Positions 37,147-46,518 are shown, numbered from the stretch's first letter. The stretch: 64,000 bases of DNA from Devosia ureilytica (GCF_024273195.1 NZ_JAMZCU010000002.1:124001-188000), one strand, 5' to 3'. Program-made: numbers and translations. Notes: a model not told the origin generated them from the letters alone.

Positions 37147-38340
37147 ATGAGCGCCGCAGCCTATGTGCTCGCCATCAACCTTTTTGTCGCCGGCATTTTT
37201 GCCACCGCGTTTGGTGTCGTGGCGGCCTATCAGCGCTCGGCCATGGGCGCCCGCTGGCTGGCAATTGCCTATAGCTTTGGCGTCTTCAATGTGGTGCTCG
37301 AATTCATCCTCCCCTTCCAGGAGGATCACCGGCTGGTCAGCTTCGGCATTTTCGCCGCGTTTCTTTTCGCGGTTGCCTTGTGCGTGGTCGGGCTCGCACA
37401 CCACTACCGGCTCCAACCGCCCTGGCGCATCCTCGCTGCGGTGGTGATCGCATCGCTCTTGGTCAACATTGCCATCCTGGACATGGAGCGGGCCAGTTTC
37501 ACCCGCAATATGCTGTACCAGGCGCCCTATGCCCTGGTGCAGATCATTGCCATGGGCGTGGTCCTCGCCAATCGACGCAAGCGGACCCTCGATATGGCGC
37601 TTCTGGCCCTGTTCGTGCTCTCGGCCCTGCATTTCCTGGCCAAGCCGTTTCTCGCCATGGCCATCGGTTCCGGCGCCGCACCACAGGGCTATATGGCCTC
37701 CAATTATGCTGCCGTCTCGCAGACGTTGGGCGCCGTGCTGCTCATCGCCAATGGCTTGATGATGCTGCTGGTCATCATGCGCGACGTGATGGCCGATATG
37801 ACGGCCCGCTCCGAAACCGACACACTCTCGCAATTGCTCAACCGGCGCGGCTTTGAGGATCGGGGTGGCAAGGCCCTGGCGCTAGCGGCCCGTTCGGGCG
37901 TGCCCGCGGTAATGATCGTGGCCGACCTTGATCACTTCAAGCAGATCAACGATCGCTTTGGCCATGCGGTGGGCGATCAGGTCATCGCCAGTTTTGCCGC
38001 CGTGATGCGCGACAGTGCGCCCGCCTATGCCGTACTCGGCCGACTGGGCGGCGAAGAATTTGCCGCCTTCCTGCCCGGTGCCAACCTGACCACCGGCAAG
38101 CTTTATGCCGAGACGGTTCGCAATGTTTTCCGCTCGCTTGATGTCGATACAAGTGAGCCGGCCACCGCGTCCTTCGGTGTTGCCCAGCTCATGCCCTTTG
38201 ACCCATTGTCCGAACTGCTGCGCCGCGCGGACGCTGCGCTCTACCAGGCCAAGACCAGTGGCCGCGACTGCGTACGCCTTGCCATGAGCGCCCCGGCACA
38301 CCCGCTTTCATCGGGCCGCCGGGGGTCGTCAGAGCAGTAA
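37147..38340 (+). CDS. Membrane-bound diguanylate cyclase (GGDEF domain)
   Basis: Likely makes cyclic di-GMP. 397 residues; six or seven membrane segments (residues ~5-210) with no recognised ligand domain, then a GGDEF domain from SETDTLSQLLNRRGFE. The active loop reads GGEEF, a functional variant; DLDHFKQINDRFGH supplies the metal site. There is no RxxD inhibitory site five residues before GGEEF (VLGRL is found), so product feedback is not expected. Start set at ATG 37147. Confidence 0.93.
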   Translation: MSAAAYVLAINLFVAGIFATAFGVVAAYQRSAMGARWLAIAYSFGVFNVVLEFILPFQEDHRLVSFGIFAAFLFAVALCVVGLAHHYRLQPPWRILAAVVIASLLVNIAILDMERASFTRNMLYQAPYALVQIIAMGVVLANRRKRTLDMALLALFVLSALHFLAKPFLAMAIGSGAAPQGYMASNYAAVSQTLGAVLLIANGLMMLLVIMRDVMADMTARSETDTLSQLLNRRGFEDRGGKALALAARSGVPAVMIVADLDHFKQINDRFGHAVGDQVIASFAAVMRDSAPAYAVLGRLGGEEFAAFLPGANLTTGKLYAETVRNVFRSLDVDTSEPATASFGVAQLMPFDPLSELLRRADAALYQAKTSGRDCVRLAMSAPAHPLSSGRRGSSEQ

Positions 38341-38619
38341 TCAGTTCATGACCTGACGGGACACCAGCGCACAATCGCCGGTTGGATCGACCCGCAGCGC
38401 CAATTGCTGCCTGTCCAGTTCAGCCAGCCAGGCCGTCCAGGAACACGGGCTCATTCCCAAGTCCTCGCGGCCCTCCGCATTATGGGAAAACCGCAGCTTG
38501 AGCTGGGCCCGTTCATCACCGAACCGGTTCCGAACCCGGGCAATGGCCGGGCGTCCCCGCCGATCATTGACCCAGTTCTGGATATCGCGATGCCGGGTCA
38601 GCAAATGGGATTGCGTCAT
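38341..38619 (-). CDS. Hypothetical 92-residue basic protein
   Basis: Not recognised. A near-ideal GAGGAGG ribosome site lies seven bases before ATG 38619, so it is very likely translated. Rich in Arg; starts TQSHLLTRHRDIQNWVNDRRG, and the first half resembles a small nucleic-acid-binding or toxin-antitoxin-sized protein only by charge. No signal or membrane segment. Transcribed on the same strand as the ClpP-like gene 124 bases upstream and convergent with the GGDEF gene. Confidence 0.75.
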   Translation of the reverse strand: MTQSHLLTRHRDIQNWVNDRRGRPAIARVRNRFGDERAQLKLRFSHNAEGREDLGMSPCSWTAWLAELDRQQLALRVDPTGDCALVSRQVMN

Positions 38620-38743
38620 TTTGGCCTCCTCGCCTCTGGTTGCGTTTCCAGCAAAGTCGCAACGCTTCGCTTTTTGAAAAACGCGACTTTTTCTCACCAT
38701 CTGGAAAAACGGGCCGGTCCTCCGCCGGTTCCGTTTCCCCCGA

Positions 38744-39562
38744 TCAACTATCCAACCACTCGGTGACGAGCCGATAACGCTCCATCTCCTCGGGCGAAAA
38801 ATAATAGAGCCTGTCCGGCGGTGTCTCGAGTGCATGCAGCCACAAGGCCGCATCCACCCCCGCCTCACCCAGATAGCGCGTGATCAGCGCCGTAACATTC
38901 TGCGCATCGGCCATCGCCACGCCCGCTACGCTGAGCGCATCCACCGGTGAAGCGCTCAGCGCCGCCGCGTAGATCTGATGCACCCCGATGGCCGCATCGC
39001 GCCCCGCAAGCCGCTCCGCCCCCGAGGCAAAGATGAGGGGGCAGGAGGAGGCACATAGCTGGCCGTCCCGCACCTGGGTCGACAGGCCTTTTTCAAGAAT
39101 CAGCCGCCCGATTTCCAGCGCATCGTCCACCGACCCGCCGGGGGAATCCAGCAGCACGGTTGACACATATTCGCCGCGGGCGGCGATCTCGTCGGCAAAG
39201 CGTTGCGCCGCGCCCGGATCAATGGTCCCGGTCAGCTGCAAGGTGCCATTGCTGCCCAGTTCGATCCGCAGCGGTTCATCGAGAATTTCGGGGGCTGTGG
39301 TCAATGCGGGGCGTGCCCGCCCGCCACCATCCTCGGTGGTCGCCGGCGGCAGGATGGGCTGGGGCGTATAGGTCAGTGCTGCGGAGGCATTGGCACTGAG
39401 CTCCCGATAATCGACATAGAGCACCCCGATCGTGCCAGCCAGCAGCGCGAAAAAGGCAAAGCGCAAAATCGAGCCATCCTCGATCCGCGCCAGCGCCGCA
39501 ACCGCATGCCGATAAAACGGCCCTTCATCGGTATGGGTCCTGGCATTGGCATCGGATTTCAT
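38744..39562 (-). CDS. Membrane-anchored ClpP-fold periplasmic protein (COG3904-like)
   Basis: 272 residues with one membrane segment near residues 34-50, the rest periplasmic. The C-terminal ~170 residues have the ClpP/SppA fold: STVLLDSPGGSVDDALEIG, then CASSCPLIFASGAERL, where the serine before Cys-Pro is the likely nucleophile position, and AAIGVHQIY. The Cys-flanked serine is usual in this poorly studied group. It may be a protease of the envelope, but activity has to be regarded as unproven. Confidence 0.8.
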   Translation of the reverse strand: MKSDANARTHTDEGPFYRHAVAALARIEDGSILRFAFFALLAGTIGVLYVDYRELSANASAALTYTPQPILPPATTEDGGGRARPALTTAPEILDEPLRIELGSNGTLQLTGTIDPGAAQRFADEIAARGEYVSTVLLDSPGGSVDDALEIGRLILEKGLSTQVRDGQLCASSCPLIFASGAERLAGRDAAIGVHQIYAAALSASPVDALSVAGVAMADAQNVTALITRYLGEAGVDAALWLHALETPPDRLYYFSPEEMERYRLVTEWLDS

Positions 39563-39660
39563 GCGGATTGCCTCGCCGGAGTGCCTTTATTGGACCGGCA
39601 GCCTTGCTCCGCCACAGGCGGCACGGCGACGATGAACGCCGGCCGCTCGGCCCTGCGCAT

Positions 39661-39700
39661 CCCTCCCCATGATGGGGAGGGTATGAGGGTGGGGTGGGCT
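39661..39700. repeat. REP-like element, family B
   Basis: Perfect ten-base arms CCCTCCCCAT (39661-39670) and ATGGGGAGGG (39672-39681) followed by TATGAGGGTGGGGTGGG, the family B head in reverse. Between two minus-strand genes. Confidence 0.65.
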
Positions 39701-39734
39701 GCGCGCACGAGGGTGCGTCCTGTCAAACTAGCTT

Positions 39735-41072
39735 TCATGCCGGACGCGGTCCGTCGCCGCGCTTGCGCTGCGCCGCGTCAATCGGGGTTACCGTCCCGTC
39801 CTCGGCGACGGTCTTTTCCTCGGAGGCAGGCTTTTCATGGTCATCAATTGCCGGGCCAAGCGCCGCCGCAGCCTCAGCCGCGCCCTCTGCCTCCATGCGC
39901 CGGTAGAGCGCCATGGCCCGCAGCATCTCGGCGGCGGTGATCGTCTCGGCCTCCTTGAGCGTCTCCGCCTCACGCCGCATGGCATCGTTGACAATCATCA
40001 ACACCAGCACCAGCACCACCGGCAACAGGTCGATGGAAATCGCCCCGGCCCAGGAGGGAATGAAATCGCTCCAATAGCGAATGACCGCCTCGGCCGATGA
40101 CAGGGGCACGAAGCGGCGCTGCTCGACACTGGGCGAGGCCAGGATTTCATCCGCCGCCGCCACCAGCGCCATGGATTGCGCATCGACCGAGGAGCGCACC
40201 GTCTCCATCACCTGGTTCTGCCGCACCGCCAGGTCACCCACCCGGCCATCGGCCACCGGGGCAATGAACCCGGCCGAGAGATCGGTCGCGGCGCGCTTCA
40301 CCGACGCGGCAATATCGGTCTGTTCCAGCGCCGCAATCACCGCCGAAAGCTGCACCGCCTCGGCCTGAAAGGCGTCTGCGCGCGGCTCGATCTGGCCCGG
40401 CGTCGACACCAGCTCACGCATTGTGGCGAGGCGGTCCGAACCGTCCGCAAACAGCGCCGCCGCCTCTTCGCGCGAGCCCGAAATGGTTCCGGCCAATTGC
40501 GTCATCTGGGTGCTCATCTGGCTGAGCAATTGCACGACGCTCCCCGAGCCCTGCGTGCCGGTCAGCGCCCCACTCTCGCGTTCGTCCTGCGCCAGGGCGG
40601 CAAACCGCGCCGCGGCGCGCTCGACGTCTGGAAGCAGGCTCTGGCTCGCCAGGGCATTGGCATGGGCATTGTCGAGGTCTTCGGCATAGCCCTGCAGCGT
40701 CACCGCCATATGCTGTTCCAGTGCCGCCGACCCGGCCAGCGCCGCCGCATTGAGCCAGGAGCTCATCGCCACGATCATGACGCAGCCGATCAGCATGGTG
40801 GCAAAAAGGGATAGGCGCTGCACGCCGCTGATCACCAGCGGAATAAAGCGCATCATATAGGTCCAGAAGGCATAGATCGCGACTGACACTGCGGCCGAAT
40901 AGATGATGGCGGCAAAGAACACGAAACTGGCCGACCCATCGAGCAGTCCGCGCACCCCCAGATAGGTATAGACACCCGAGGCCAGCGCCAGCACCGCCAG
41001 GGCGAAACGACTCATGGTTTCAACGCCGCGCGCGGTTTCGTGCAGGCGAAAGGCATTCGGCTTGAGCTGCAT
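39735..41072 (-). CDS. Unknown membrane protein with large helical periplasmic domain
   Basis: Not recognised. 445 residues; three hydrophobic segments near 21-40, 50-72 and 88-110, a ~235-residue Ala/Gln/Glu-rich helical region (about 112-345) predicted outside, a fourth segment at about 352-372 and a charged cytoplasmic tail. The topology recalls sensory receptors without a signalling domain. ATG 41072 is preceded by GGGG; a later ATG at 41015 lacks a ribosome site. A perfect CtrA-type motif (41108-41123) is 36 bases upstream, so cell-cycle control is plausible. Confidence 0.75.
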   Translation of the reverse strand: MQLKPNAFRLHETARGVETMSRFALAVLALASGVYTYLGVRGLLDGSASFVFFAAIIYSAAVSVAIYAFWTYMMRFIPLVISGVQRLSLFATMLIGCVMIVAMSSWLNAAALAGSAALEQHMAVTLQGYAEDLDNAHANALASQSLLPDVERAAARFAALAQDERESGALTGTQGSGSVVQLLSQMSTQMTQLAGTISGSREEAAALFADGSDRLATMRELVSTPGQIEPRADAFQAEAVQLSAVIAALEQTDIAASVKRAATDLSAGFIAPVADGRVGDLAVRQNQVMETVRSSVDAQSMALVAAADEILASPSVEQRRFVPLSSAEAVIRYWSDFIPSWAGAISIDLLPVVLVLVLMIVNDAMRREAETLKEAETITAAEMLRAMALYRRMEAEGAAEAAAALGPAIDDHEKPASEEKTVAEDGTVTPIDAAQRKRGDGPRPA

Positions 41073-41107
41073 GATGTGCCCCGGAAAGCATGGCCCGCCA
41101 CCGGGCC

Positions 41108-41123
41108 TTAACGGCACGTTAAC
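41108..41123. promoter_or_regulatory. Perfect CtrA-type site TTAA-N7-TTAAC
   Basis: TTAA at 41108-41111, seven bases (CGGCACG), TTAAC at 41119-41123: an exact match to the alphaproteobacterial CtrA consensus. It is 36-51 bases upstream of the membrane-protein gene starting at 41072 on the minus strand, the range where CtrA activates or blocks a promoter. A second GTTAAC occurs at 41159-41164. Confidence 0.55.
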
Positions 41124-41258
41124 ACAGTCAAATCGGCAGAACCGAGGCAGCATGTGGCAGGGTTAACGGGCTGGCGATGACATCTGGGTGAACACCCTCT
41201 TGCGCCGACACGCCCCGCAGGGCTACCCAAACAGCCAAGCGTTAGGAGGGAACACGCC

Positions 41259-42263
41259 ATGACATCGCCAAAAATCCGCTGGGGCATTCTGTCCACTGCC
41301 AATATCGGCATGCAGAAGGTCACCCCCGCCATCCAGAAGTCCCCCAGCTCGGTGGTGTCCGCCATTGCCTCGCGTGATGGCGCCAAGGCGCGCGCCGCCG
41401 CCGACCGGCTGGGCATCGAAAAGGCCTATGGCTCCTACGAACAATTGTTCGCCGATCCCGATATCGACGCCATCTACAATCCCCTGCCCAATCACCTGCA
41501 TGTACCCATGACGCTGGCCGCTGCCCGGGCGGGCAAGCATGTGCTGTGCGAAAAGCCCATAGCGCTCAGCGCCGCCGAGGCCGAGCAGCTGCGCGACATC
41601 CCCAAGGGCGTGGTCTTCATGGAAGCCTTCATGGTGCGCTTTCACCCGCAATGGCACCGCATGCGCGAGATCATCCGCTCGGGCGAGCTGGGCGATATCC
41701 GCTCCATCAATGCGGTTTTCACCTATACCAACCTCGACCCCAACAATGTGCGCAACCAGGCCGATATCGGCGGCGGGGGCATCATGGACATCGGTTGCTA
41801 CCCGATCACGGCAGCCCGCTATTTCTTCGAGAGCGAGCCGAGCCGCGTCGTCTCTCTGGTTGAGCGCGACCCCAATTTCGGTACGGATCGCCTCGCCAGC
41901 GTGATGGCAGATTTCGGGGCCGGACGGCAGTTGAGCTTCACCTGCTCGACCCAGACAACGCCGCACCAGCGCGTGCAGATCTTCGGCACCAAGGCCAAGG
42001 CCGAGATCATCATTCCCTTCAATGCCCCAGCCGATGAGCGCACGGCCATCACCGTGGACATTGGCGCCGCCATCGATGGTTCGCTGGCCCGGCGCGAAAT
42101 CCTGCCCGCCTGCGATCAATATACCGAACAGGCAGAGGCCTTCGCCCAGGCCGTGCTCGGCAAGGCCGCCCTGCCCTATGGCGTCGAAGATGCCATCGCC
42201 TCCATGCGGGTGATCGACGCGATCTTTGAAAGCGAAAAGACTGGCGCCTGGGCCAGTGTTTAG
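41259..42263 (+). CDS. Gfo/Idh/MocA-family oxidoreductase
   Basis: NAD(P)-dependent dehydrogenase of a sugar or cyclitol; substrate unknown. 334 residues; Rossmann start IRWGILSTANIG, the catalytic-lysine motif CEKPIAL near residue 97, IRSINAVFTYTNLDPNNVRN and GGGGIMDIGCYPI (the conserved Gfo/Idh GGGxxxDxG block). Stands alone between an upstream minus-strand gene and the convergent TetR gene. Confidence 0.92.
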   Translation: MTSPKIRWGILSTANIGMQKVTPAIQKSPSSVVSAIASRDGAKARAAADRLGIEKAYGSYEQLFADPDIDAIYNPLPNHLHVPMTLAAARAGKHVLCEKPIALSAAEAEQLRDIPKGVVFMEAFMVRFHPQWHRMREIIRSGELGDIRSINAVFTYTNLDPNNVRNQADIGGGGIMDIGCYPITAARYFFESEPSRVVSLVERDPNFGTDRLASVMADFGAGRQLSFTCSTQTTPHQRVQIFGTKAKAEIIIPFNAPADERTAITVDIGAAIDGSLARREILPACDQYTEQAEAFAQAVLGKAALPYGVEDAIASMRVIDAIFESEKTGAWASV

Positions 42264-42310
42264 GCCGAACGGCTGGTTGCTCTCTGGCCATCGCGCTAAA
42301 CGCGCGCCCT

Positions 42311-42376
42311 TTCCCTCCCCCTTGTGGGGAGGATAGCGACGCCGGGCCGACAGGCCCTAGCCAAGCTGGGGTGGGT
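42311..42376. repeat. REP-like element, family B, reaching into the end of the tetR gene
   Basis: CCCTCCCCC-TTG-TGGGGAGG hairpin (42313-42332) and the reverse of the CCCACCCCAGC head at 42365-42376. The head encodes the last eight residues of the TetR protein (NTHPPQLG), so the element was used to end that gene. Confidence 0.6.
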
Positions 42377-42938
42377 GTGTGTTCACTTCCGGCCCCACCA
42401 GCCGCTCGGCCAGCAGCATGAGATCATCGCTCAGGCCCGAGGCGGCAATCCCCGCCTCGGCAACACCCTTGGCCGACGCCAGCAGCAGCGCGGCAAGGCG
42501 TTCGGGCTCGCCGACGCCGGCCCCTGCGAGAACGGCAGCCAGCTTTTCCGCGATTTTTCGATTGGACGCTGCAAAAAGTTCAGCCCCCGCATGGTGGGCC
42601 GCGAACAACTCATCCACATGCGCCGAGCCGGCCACCGCCGCCGAAATCACCCCGAACATGGCCGCCAGGGCCCGCCCGATCCGCTCGACAACCGGGCCTT
42701 CGGCCGCCAGCGCCGCATCGAAGGCGGCATGCTTGTCGGCGACCATTTGCTCCAAAAGTGCGCCGAAGACGGCATGCTTGTCGGCAAAATGGGCATAAAG
42801 CGTCGGCTTGGCGATCTGCGCTTCACGCGCCATCGCTTCCATGGTCGTGGCGCGCAAGCCATTGCGCAAAAACAACTTTCGCGCCGCGGCAAGGATGCGC
42901 TCCCGCTTCTCCGCCATGCGCCCGGCACCGTCCGCCAC
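42357..42938 (-). CDS. TetR-family transcriptional regulator
   Basis: 193 residues; helix-turn-helix at about 12-60 (KRERILAAARKLFLRNGLRATTMEAMAREAQIAKPTLYAHF pattern, split here as KLFLRNGLRATTMEA and AKPTLYAHFADK), the remainder a ligand-binding helical domain. The GTG at 42938 follows GGAG; ATG 42917 is an alternative. Divergent from the short-chain dehydrogenase gene 43013 with a perfect inverted repeat between, so it most likely represses itself and that gene. The last codons come from a REP-like element. Confidence 0.93.
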   Translation of the reverse strand: MADGAGRMAEKRERILAAARKLFLRNGLRATTMEAMAREAQIAKPTLYAHFADKHAVFGALLEQMVADKHAAFDAALAAEGPVVERIGRALAAMFGVISAAVAGSAHVDELFAAHHAGAELFAASNRKIAEKLAAVLAGAGVGEPERLAALLLASAKGVAEAGIAASGLSDDLMLLAERLVGPEVNTHPPQLG

Positions 42939-42965
42939 ATTTTTCTCCGTTGCAGATATTGAACT

Positions 42966-42997
42966 AACTGAACGATATACGTATGTTTCGTTCAGTT
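42966..42997. promoter_or_regulatory. Putative TetR operator between tetR and the dehydrogenase gene
   Basis: Perfect ten-base inverted repeat AACTGAACGA (42966-42975) and TCGTTCAGTT (42988-42997) with a twelve-base spacer containing ATACGTAT. It lies 28 bases before the tetR start and 16 before the dehydrogenase ATG, where a repressor would block both. Confidence 0.7.
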
Positions 42998-43012
42998 CAA
43001 GGAGCGAGACCC

Positions 43013-44041
43013 ATGTCCCAGCCTAAATCCGACACTGTTCTGCTCACCGGCATTTCCGGTTTCCTCGGCGGCCATGTCGCCCTGGCCCTGCTCAAGGCAG
43101 GTTACAATGTGCGCGGCAGTGTCCGCAATTTGAGCAAGGCCGGCAAGGTGCGCGAGACCCTGGCCCGTACCGGGGCCGACATCTCGCGGCTCGACTTTGT
43201 CCAACTGGATCTGACAGCGGATGCGGGCTGGGACGAGGCAATGCAGGGCGTGCGCTATCTCCAGCACACCGCCTCGCCTTTCGTGCTCAACATGCCCGAG
43301 GACCGGAACGAGCTGCTCGGCCCGGCCGTGCAAGGCACCGAGCGCGCCATCCGCGCCGCCCTTGCCGCCAATGTCGAGCGCATCGTCCTCACCTCCTCCA
43401 TGGCCGCCATCGCCTATGGCCATGACAAGACCGACGCCCCACAATTTACCGCCGGCGACTGGACCAAGCTCGATGGCCGCCCCATCAATGCCTATGTGGA
43501 ATCCAAGACCCGGGCCGAACGCCGCGCCTGGGAGATGATGGAGGCGGCCGGACGGCGCAACGACCTGGCCACCATCAATCCCAGCGGCATTTTTGGCCCC
43601 CTGCTCGACGAGGACCCGGGCACCTCGGCCATCATGGTCAAGCGCCTGCTCGATGGGTCGGTGCCGGCTGCTCCACGCATTCCGATCACAGTGATTGATG
43701 TGCGCGATGTCGCTGCCGCCCATGTCGCGGCCATGATCACACCCGAGGCGGGAGGCCAGCGCTTTCCCATGGCCGATGCGCCGCTCTACTTCATCGATGT
43801 GGCCCGGCTGCTGCGCGCGCACTTTCCCGCAAAGAAGATTCCGCGGCTCGAAATGCCGGATTGGGCCGTGCGCCTCTATGCGCTGTTCGACCGCGACGTG
43901 CGCGACAATCTGGGCGAACTGGGCTACGCCAAGCGCCTCGACGCCAGCCCGTCCATCGCCCTGCTCGGCCGCCCGCTGATCCCGACCCGCGACGCCCTGC
44001 TTGCCACCGCACAAAGCCTGGTCGAACACAAGCTCGTCTGA
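43013..44041 (+). CDS. Extended SDR-family reductase (dihydroflavonol-4-reductase-like)
   Basis: NAD(P)H-dependent aldehyde or ketone reductase; substrate unknown. 342 residues; nucleotide motif TGISGFLGG at residues 12-20, catalytic Tyr161 and Lys165 in YVESK, and [19 protein letters not shown] precedes ATG 43013. Divergent from a TetR gene with a shared operator, so probably induced by the TetR ligand, perhaps a toxic carbonyl compound (inference). Confidence 0.93.
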   Translation: MSQPKSDTVLLTGISGFLGGHVALALLKAGYNVRGSVRNLSKAGKVRETLARTGADISRLDFVQLDLTADAGWDEAMQGVRYLQHTASPFVLNMPEDRNELLGPAVQGTERAIRAALAANVERIVLTSSMAAIAYGHDKTDAPQFTAGDWTKLDGRPINAYVESKTRAERRAWEMMEAAGRRNDLATINPSGIFGPLLDEDPGTSAIMVKRLLDGSVPAAPRIPITVIDVRDVAAAHVAAMITPEAGGQRFPMADAPLYFIDVARLLRAHFPAKKIPRLEMPDWAVRLYALFDRDVRDNLGELGYAKRLDASPSIALLGRPLIPTRDALLATAQSLVEHKLV

Positions 44042-44127
44042 CATCGGGGGGCGGCGCGGACATCATCATATCCACCCCCGCCCCACTTGCCCTTGCGCCC
44101 GATATTGTCCATATACCGCCGTGGTGA

Positions 44128-44203
<76 letters not shown>

Positions 44204-44207
44204 AACT

Positions 44208-44978
44208 CTACAAGTCTTTGGCTTCCATCCGCCCTGCGGCGCGGTCGAAGCCCTGCGAAATGGCGTCGCGCATGGCCAGGCGAGCCTCGGCAGGATCGCC
44301 GTCGCGGATGGCTTCGGCGATGCGGCGGTGGACGCCCACCGTGACGGCCAGCGCTTCAGGGTCGCTGACCGGCGAGGAAATCGTGAAGGCCGCTGTGAGC
44401 GCCATTTCCACGAGCGCACTGATCGAGGCCATGAAGGGATTGCCGGAAGCCTCGGCCACCGCCCTGTGAAATTCGAGGTCATGCCGGGCAAAGTCAGCCG
44501 GGGTCTCCGCCTCGGCCATGCGGTCAACCCAGCCGATCAGCTCGGCTGCCTGTTCGGCGCCGCACCGCTCGGCTGCCAGCGCCGCCGCTTCGATTTCGAT
44601 GCCGATGCGCACCTCGGCAAGGCTTCTCAGGAACGACACATCGGGTCCAAGCTCGAAGAACCAGGCCAGCACATCGGCATCGAACAGGTTCCAGCGATTG
44701 CGCGGCAGCACCCGCGTGCCGATGCGCGCCCGCGCCTCGATCAGCCCCTTGGCCGCCAGGGTTTTGAGCGCCTCGCGCAGCACCGTGCGCGACACCCCGA
44801 ACCGCTCCAGCAATTCGCTGTCCGAGGGCAGGATCGCGCCCTGCTCATAGGTGCCTGAGACAATGGCGAGGCCCAGCTCCCACAGCACATCGGAATGCAG
44901 GTTGCGCGCCGGACTGCGGCCCGAGAGCGAGGCAATGAGATCGCCCGAATGCCGCGCGCGTCCACCGGACCTGTCCAT
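44208..44978 (-). CDS. FadR-subfamily GntR transcriptional regulator
   Basis: 256 residues; winged-helix GntR domain (about 28-95: [40 protein letters not shown]) and a FCD effector domain with the metal-type His/Asp/Glu pattern ([25 protein letters not shown]). ATG 44978 has GGAG five bases upstream; a GTG at 44984 is in frame. Divergent from the M20 peptidase gene, with a FadR-type motif between, so it probably controls that gene. Effector unknown, perhaps a sugar acid or organic acid, as for many FCD proteins. Confidence 0.93.
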   Translation of the reverse strand: MDRSGGRARHSGDLIASLSGRSPARNLHSDVLWELGLAIVSGTYEQGAILPSDSELLERFGVSRTVLREALKTLAAKGLIEARARIGTRVLPRNRWNLFDADVLAWFFELGPDVSFLRSLAEVRIGIEIEAAALAAERCGAEQAAELIGWVDRMAEAETPADFARHDLEFHRAVAEASGNPFMASISALVEMALTAAFTISSPVSDPEALAVTVGVHRRIAEAIRDGDPAEARLAMRDAISQGFDRAAGRMEAKDL

Positions 44979-45027
44979 TGCCACTCCACTTCACCTGCTC
45001 GTTCGCCAGACCTAATCACAGGCGCAA

Positions 45028-45038
45028 TAGTATGACAA
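45028..45038. promoter_or_regulatory. FadR-type operator motif TNGTNNNACNA
   Basis: TAGTATGACAA matches the consensus known for the FadR subfamily exactly. It is 50 bases before the regulator start and 92 before the M20 peptidase start, in the only intergenic space these two genes share. Confidence 0.5.
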
Positions 45039-45129
45039 TAACACCAACGCCTGCGGGCTGGACAGTCTCTGCCCCGGCGCGCCATGGTGCGCCACCCAAT
45101 CTGGATTCGCCACGCAAGGACCGCCCATC

Positions 45130-46518
45130 ATGACCAATCCCGCAACCATCGACGCCGTACTCGCCAAAGTCGATTCGGGGTTGGATCAAAGCCTTGAACG
45201 TCTGTTTCACCTTCTGCGCATCAAGTCTATCTCGACCGACCCCGCCTATGCCGCCGAGTGCCGCCGCGCCGCCGACTGGATTGCCGGCGAACTCAATGGC
45301 CTGGGCTTTGATGCTTCGGCGCGCCCCACGCCCGGCCATCCGGTGGTGGTGGCCCATGGCCCCGAGCAGCCCGGCACCCATGCGCTGTTCTACGCCCATT
45401 ACGACGTCCAGCCGGTCGACCCGCTCAACCTCTGGCACACCGATCCTTTCGATCCCCAGATCGTCGAGAAGGACGGGCGGAAAATCATCGTGGCGCGCGG
45501 CGCTTCGGACGACAAGGGCCAGATGCTGACCTTCATCGAAGCCTGCCGCGCCTGGAAGGCCGCCACCGGCGCCCTGCCCATTCGCGTTTCGCTGATGCTC
45601 GAGGGCGAGGAAGAAAGCGGCGGCAAGAACCTGCCGCCCTTCATGCGCGACAATGCCGACGAGCTGAAGGCCGATATTGCGCTGGTCTGCGACACCGACA
45701 TGTGGGACCGCCAGACCCCTTCGATCACCACCATGCTGCGTGGTCTCGTCGCTGACGAGATCGAGATCACGGCAGCCAACAAGGACCTGCATTCGGGCAT
45801 GTTCGGCAATGCCGCCCGCAATCCCAATCAGGTATTGGCCGAGATCATTGCCAGCCTGCGCGCGCCAGATGGTTCGGTGACTCTGCCCGGCTTTTACGAC
45901 GACGTGGCCGAAATCTCGCCTGAACTCAAAGCCCAATGGGCCGGCCTCGGCTTTGACGACAAGGCCTTTTTGGGCGAAGCCGGTCTGTCTGTCCCGGCAG
46001 GCGAGCAGAGCCGGAGCGTGCTCGAAATGCTCTGGGCCCGCCCCACCTGCGAGATCAACGGCATGATCGGCGGCTATACCGGCGACGGCTTCAAAACCGT
46101 CATCCCCGCCAAGGCATCGGCAAAGATTTCCTTCCGCCTGGTTTCGGGCATGCAGCCCGACAAGATCCGCGCCGCCTTCCGCGCCCATGTCGAAAAGATG
46201 GTGCCGCCCGATTGCTCGGTGAAATTCACCCCCCATGGCGGCTCGCCAGCCATCACCGTGCCCGCCGATGGCGAGCATCTGCGGCGCGCACTCCAGGGCC
46301 TTTCAGATGAATGGAACAAGCCGGCCGTGATCACCGGCTCGGGCGGTTCCATTCCGGTGGCGGGCGATTTCAAGTCCATCCTCGGGCTCGACACCCTGCT
46401 GATCGGCTTTGCCCATGTGGACGACCAGATCCACTCGCCCAACGAGAAATACGACCTCGAAAGCTTCCACCGCGGGATTCGGTCCTGGGTGCGGGTGCTG
46501 GGTGCGCTGGCGGATTAA
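45130..46518 (+). CDS. M20-family metallo-dipeptidase
   Basis: Zinc-dependent dipeptidase or acyl-peptide hydrolase of the M20/CNDP-like group. 462 residues. Zinc ligands and catalytic residues are visible: YAHYDVQP (His, catalytic Asp), ASDDKGQ (bridging Asp), EGEEESGG (catalytic Glu and ligand), CDTDMWD and the last His in DDQIHSPNEKY. The lid domain lies about 200-360, starting after LRGLVADEIEI. Divergent from the FadR-type regulator. Confidence 0.95.
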   Translation: MTNPATIDAVLAKVDSGLDQSLERLFHLLRIKSISTDPAYAAECRRAADWIAGELNGLGFDASARPTPGHPVVVAHGPEQPGTHALFYAHYDVQPVDPLNLWHTDPFDPQIVEKDGRKIIVARGASDDKGQMLTFIEACRAWKAATGALPIRVSLMLEGEEESGGKNLPPFMRDNADELKADIALVCDTDMWDRQTPSITTMLRGLVADEIEITAANKDLHSGMFGNAARNPNQVLAEIIASLRAPDGSVTLPGFYDDVAEISPELKAQWAGLGFDDKAFLGEAGLSVPAGEQSRSVLEMLWARPTCEINGMIGGYTGDGFKTVIPAKASAKISFRLVSGMQPDKIRAAFRAHVEKMVPPDCSVKFTPHGGSPAITVPADGEHLRRALQGLSDEWNKPAVITGSGGSIPVAGDFKSILGLDTLLIGFAHVDDQIHSPNEKYDLESFHRGIRSWVRVLGALAD

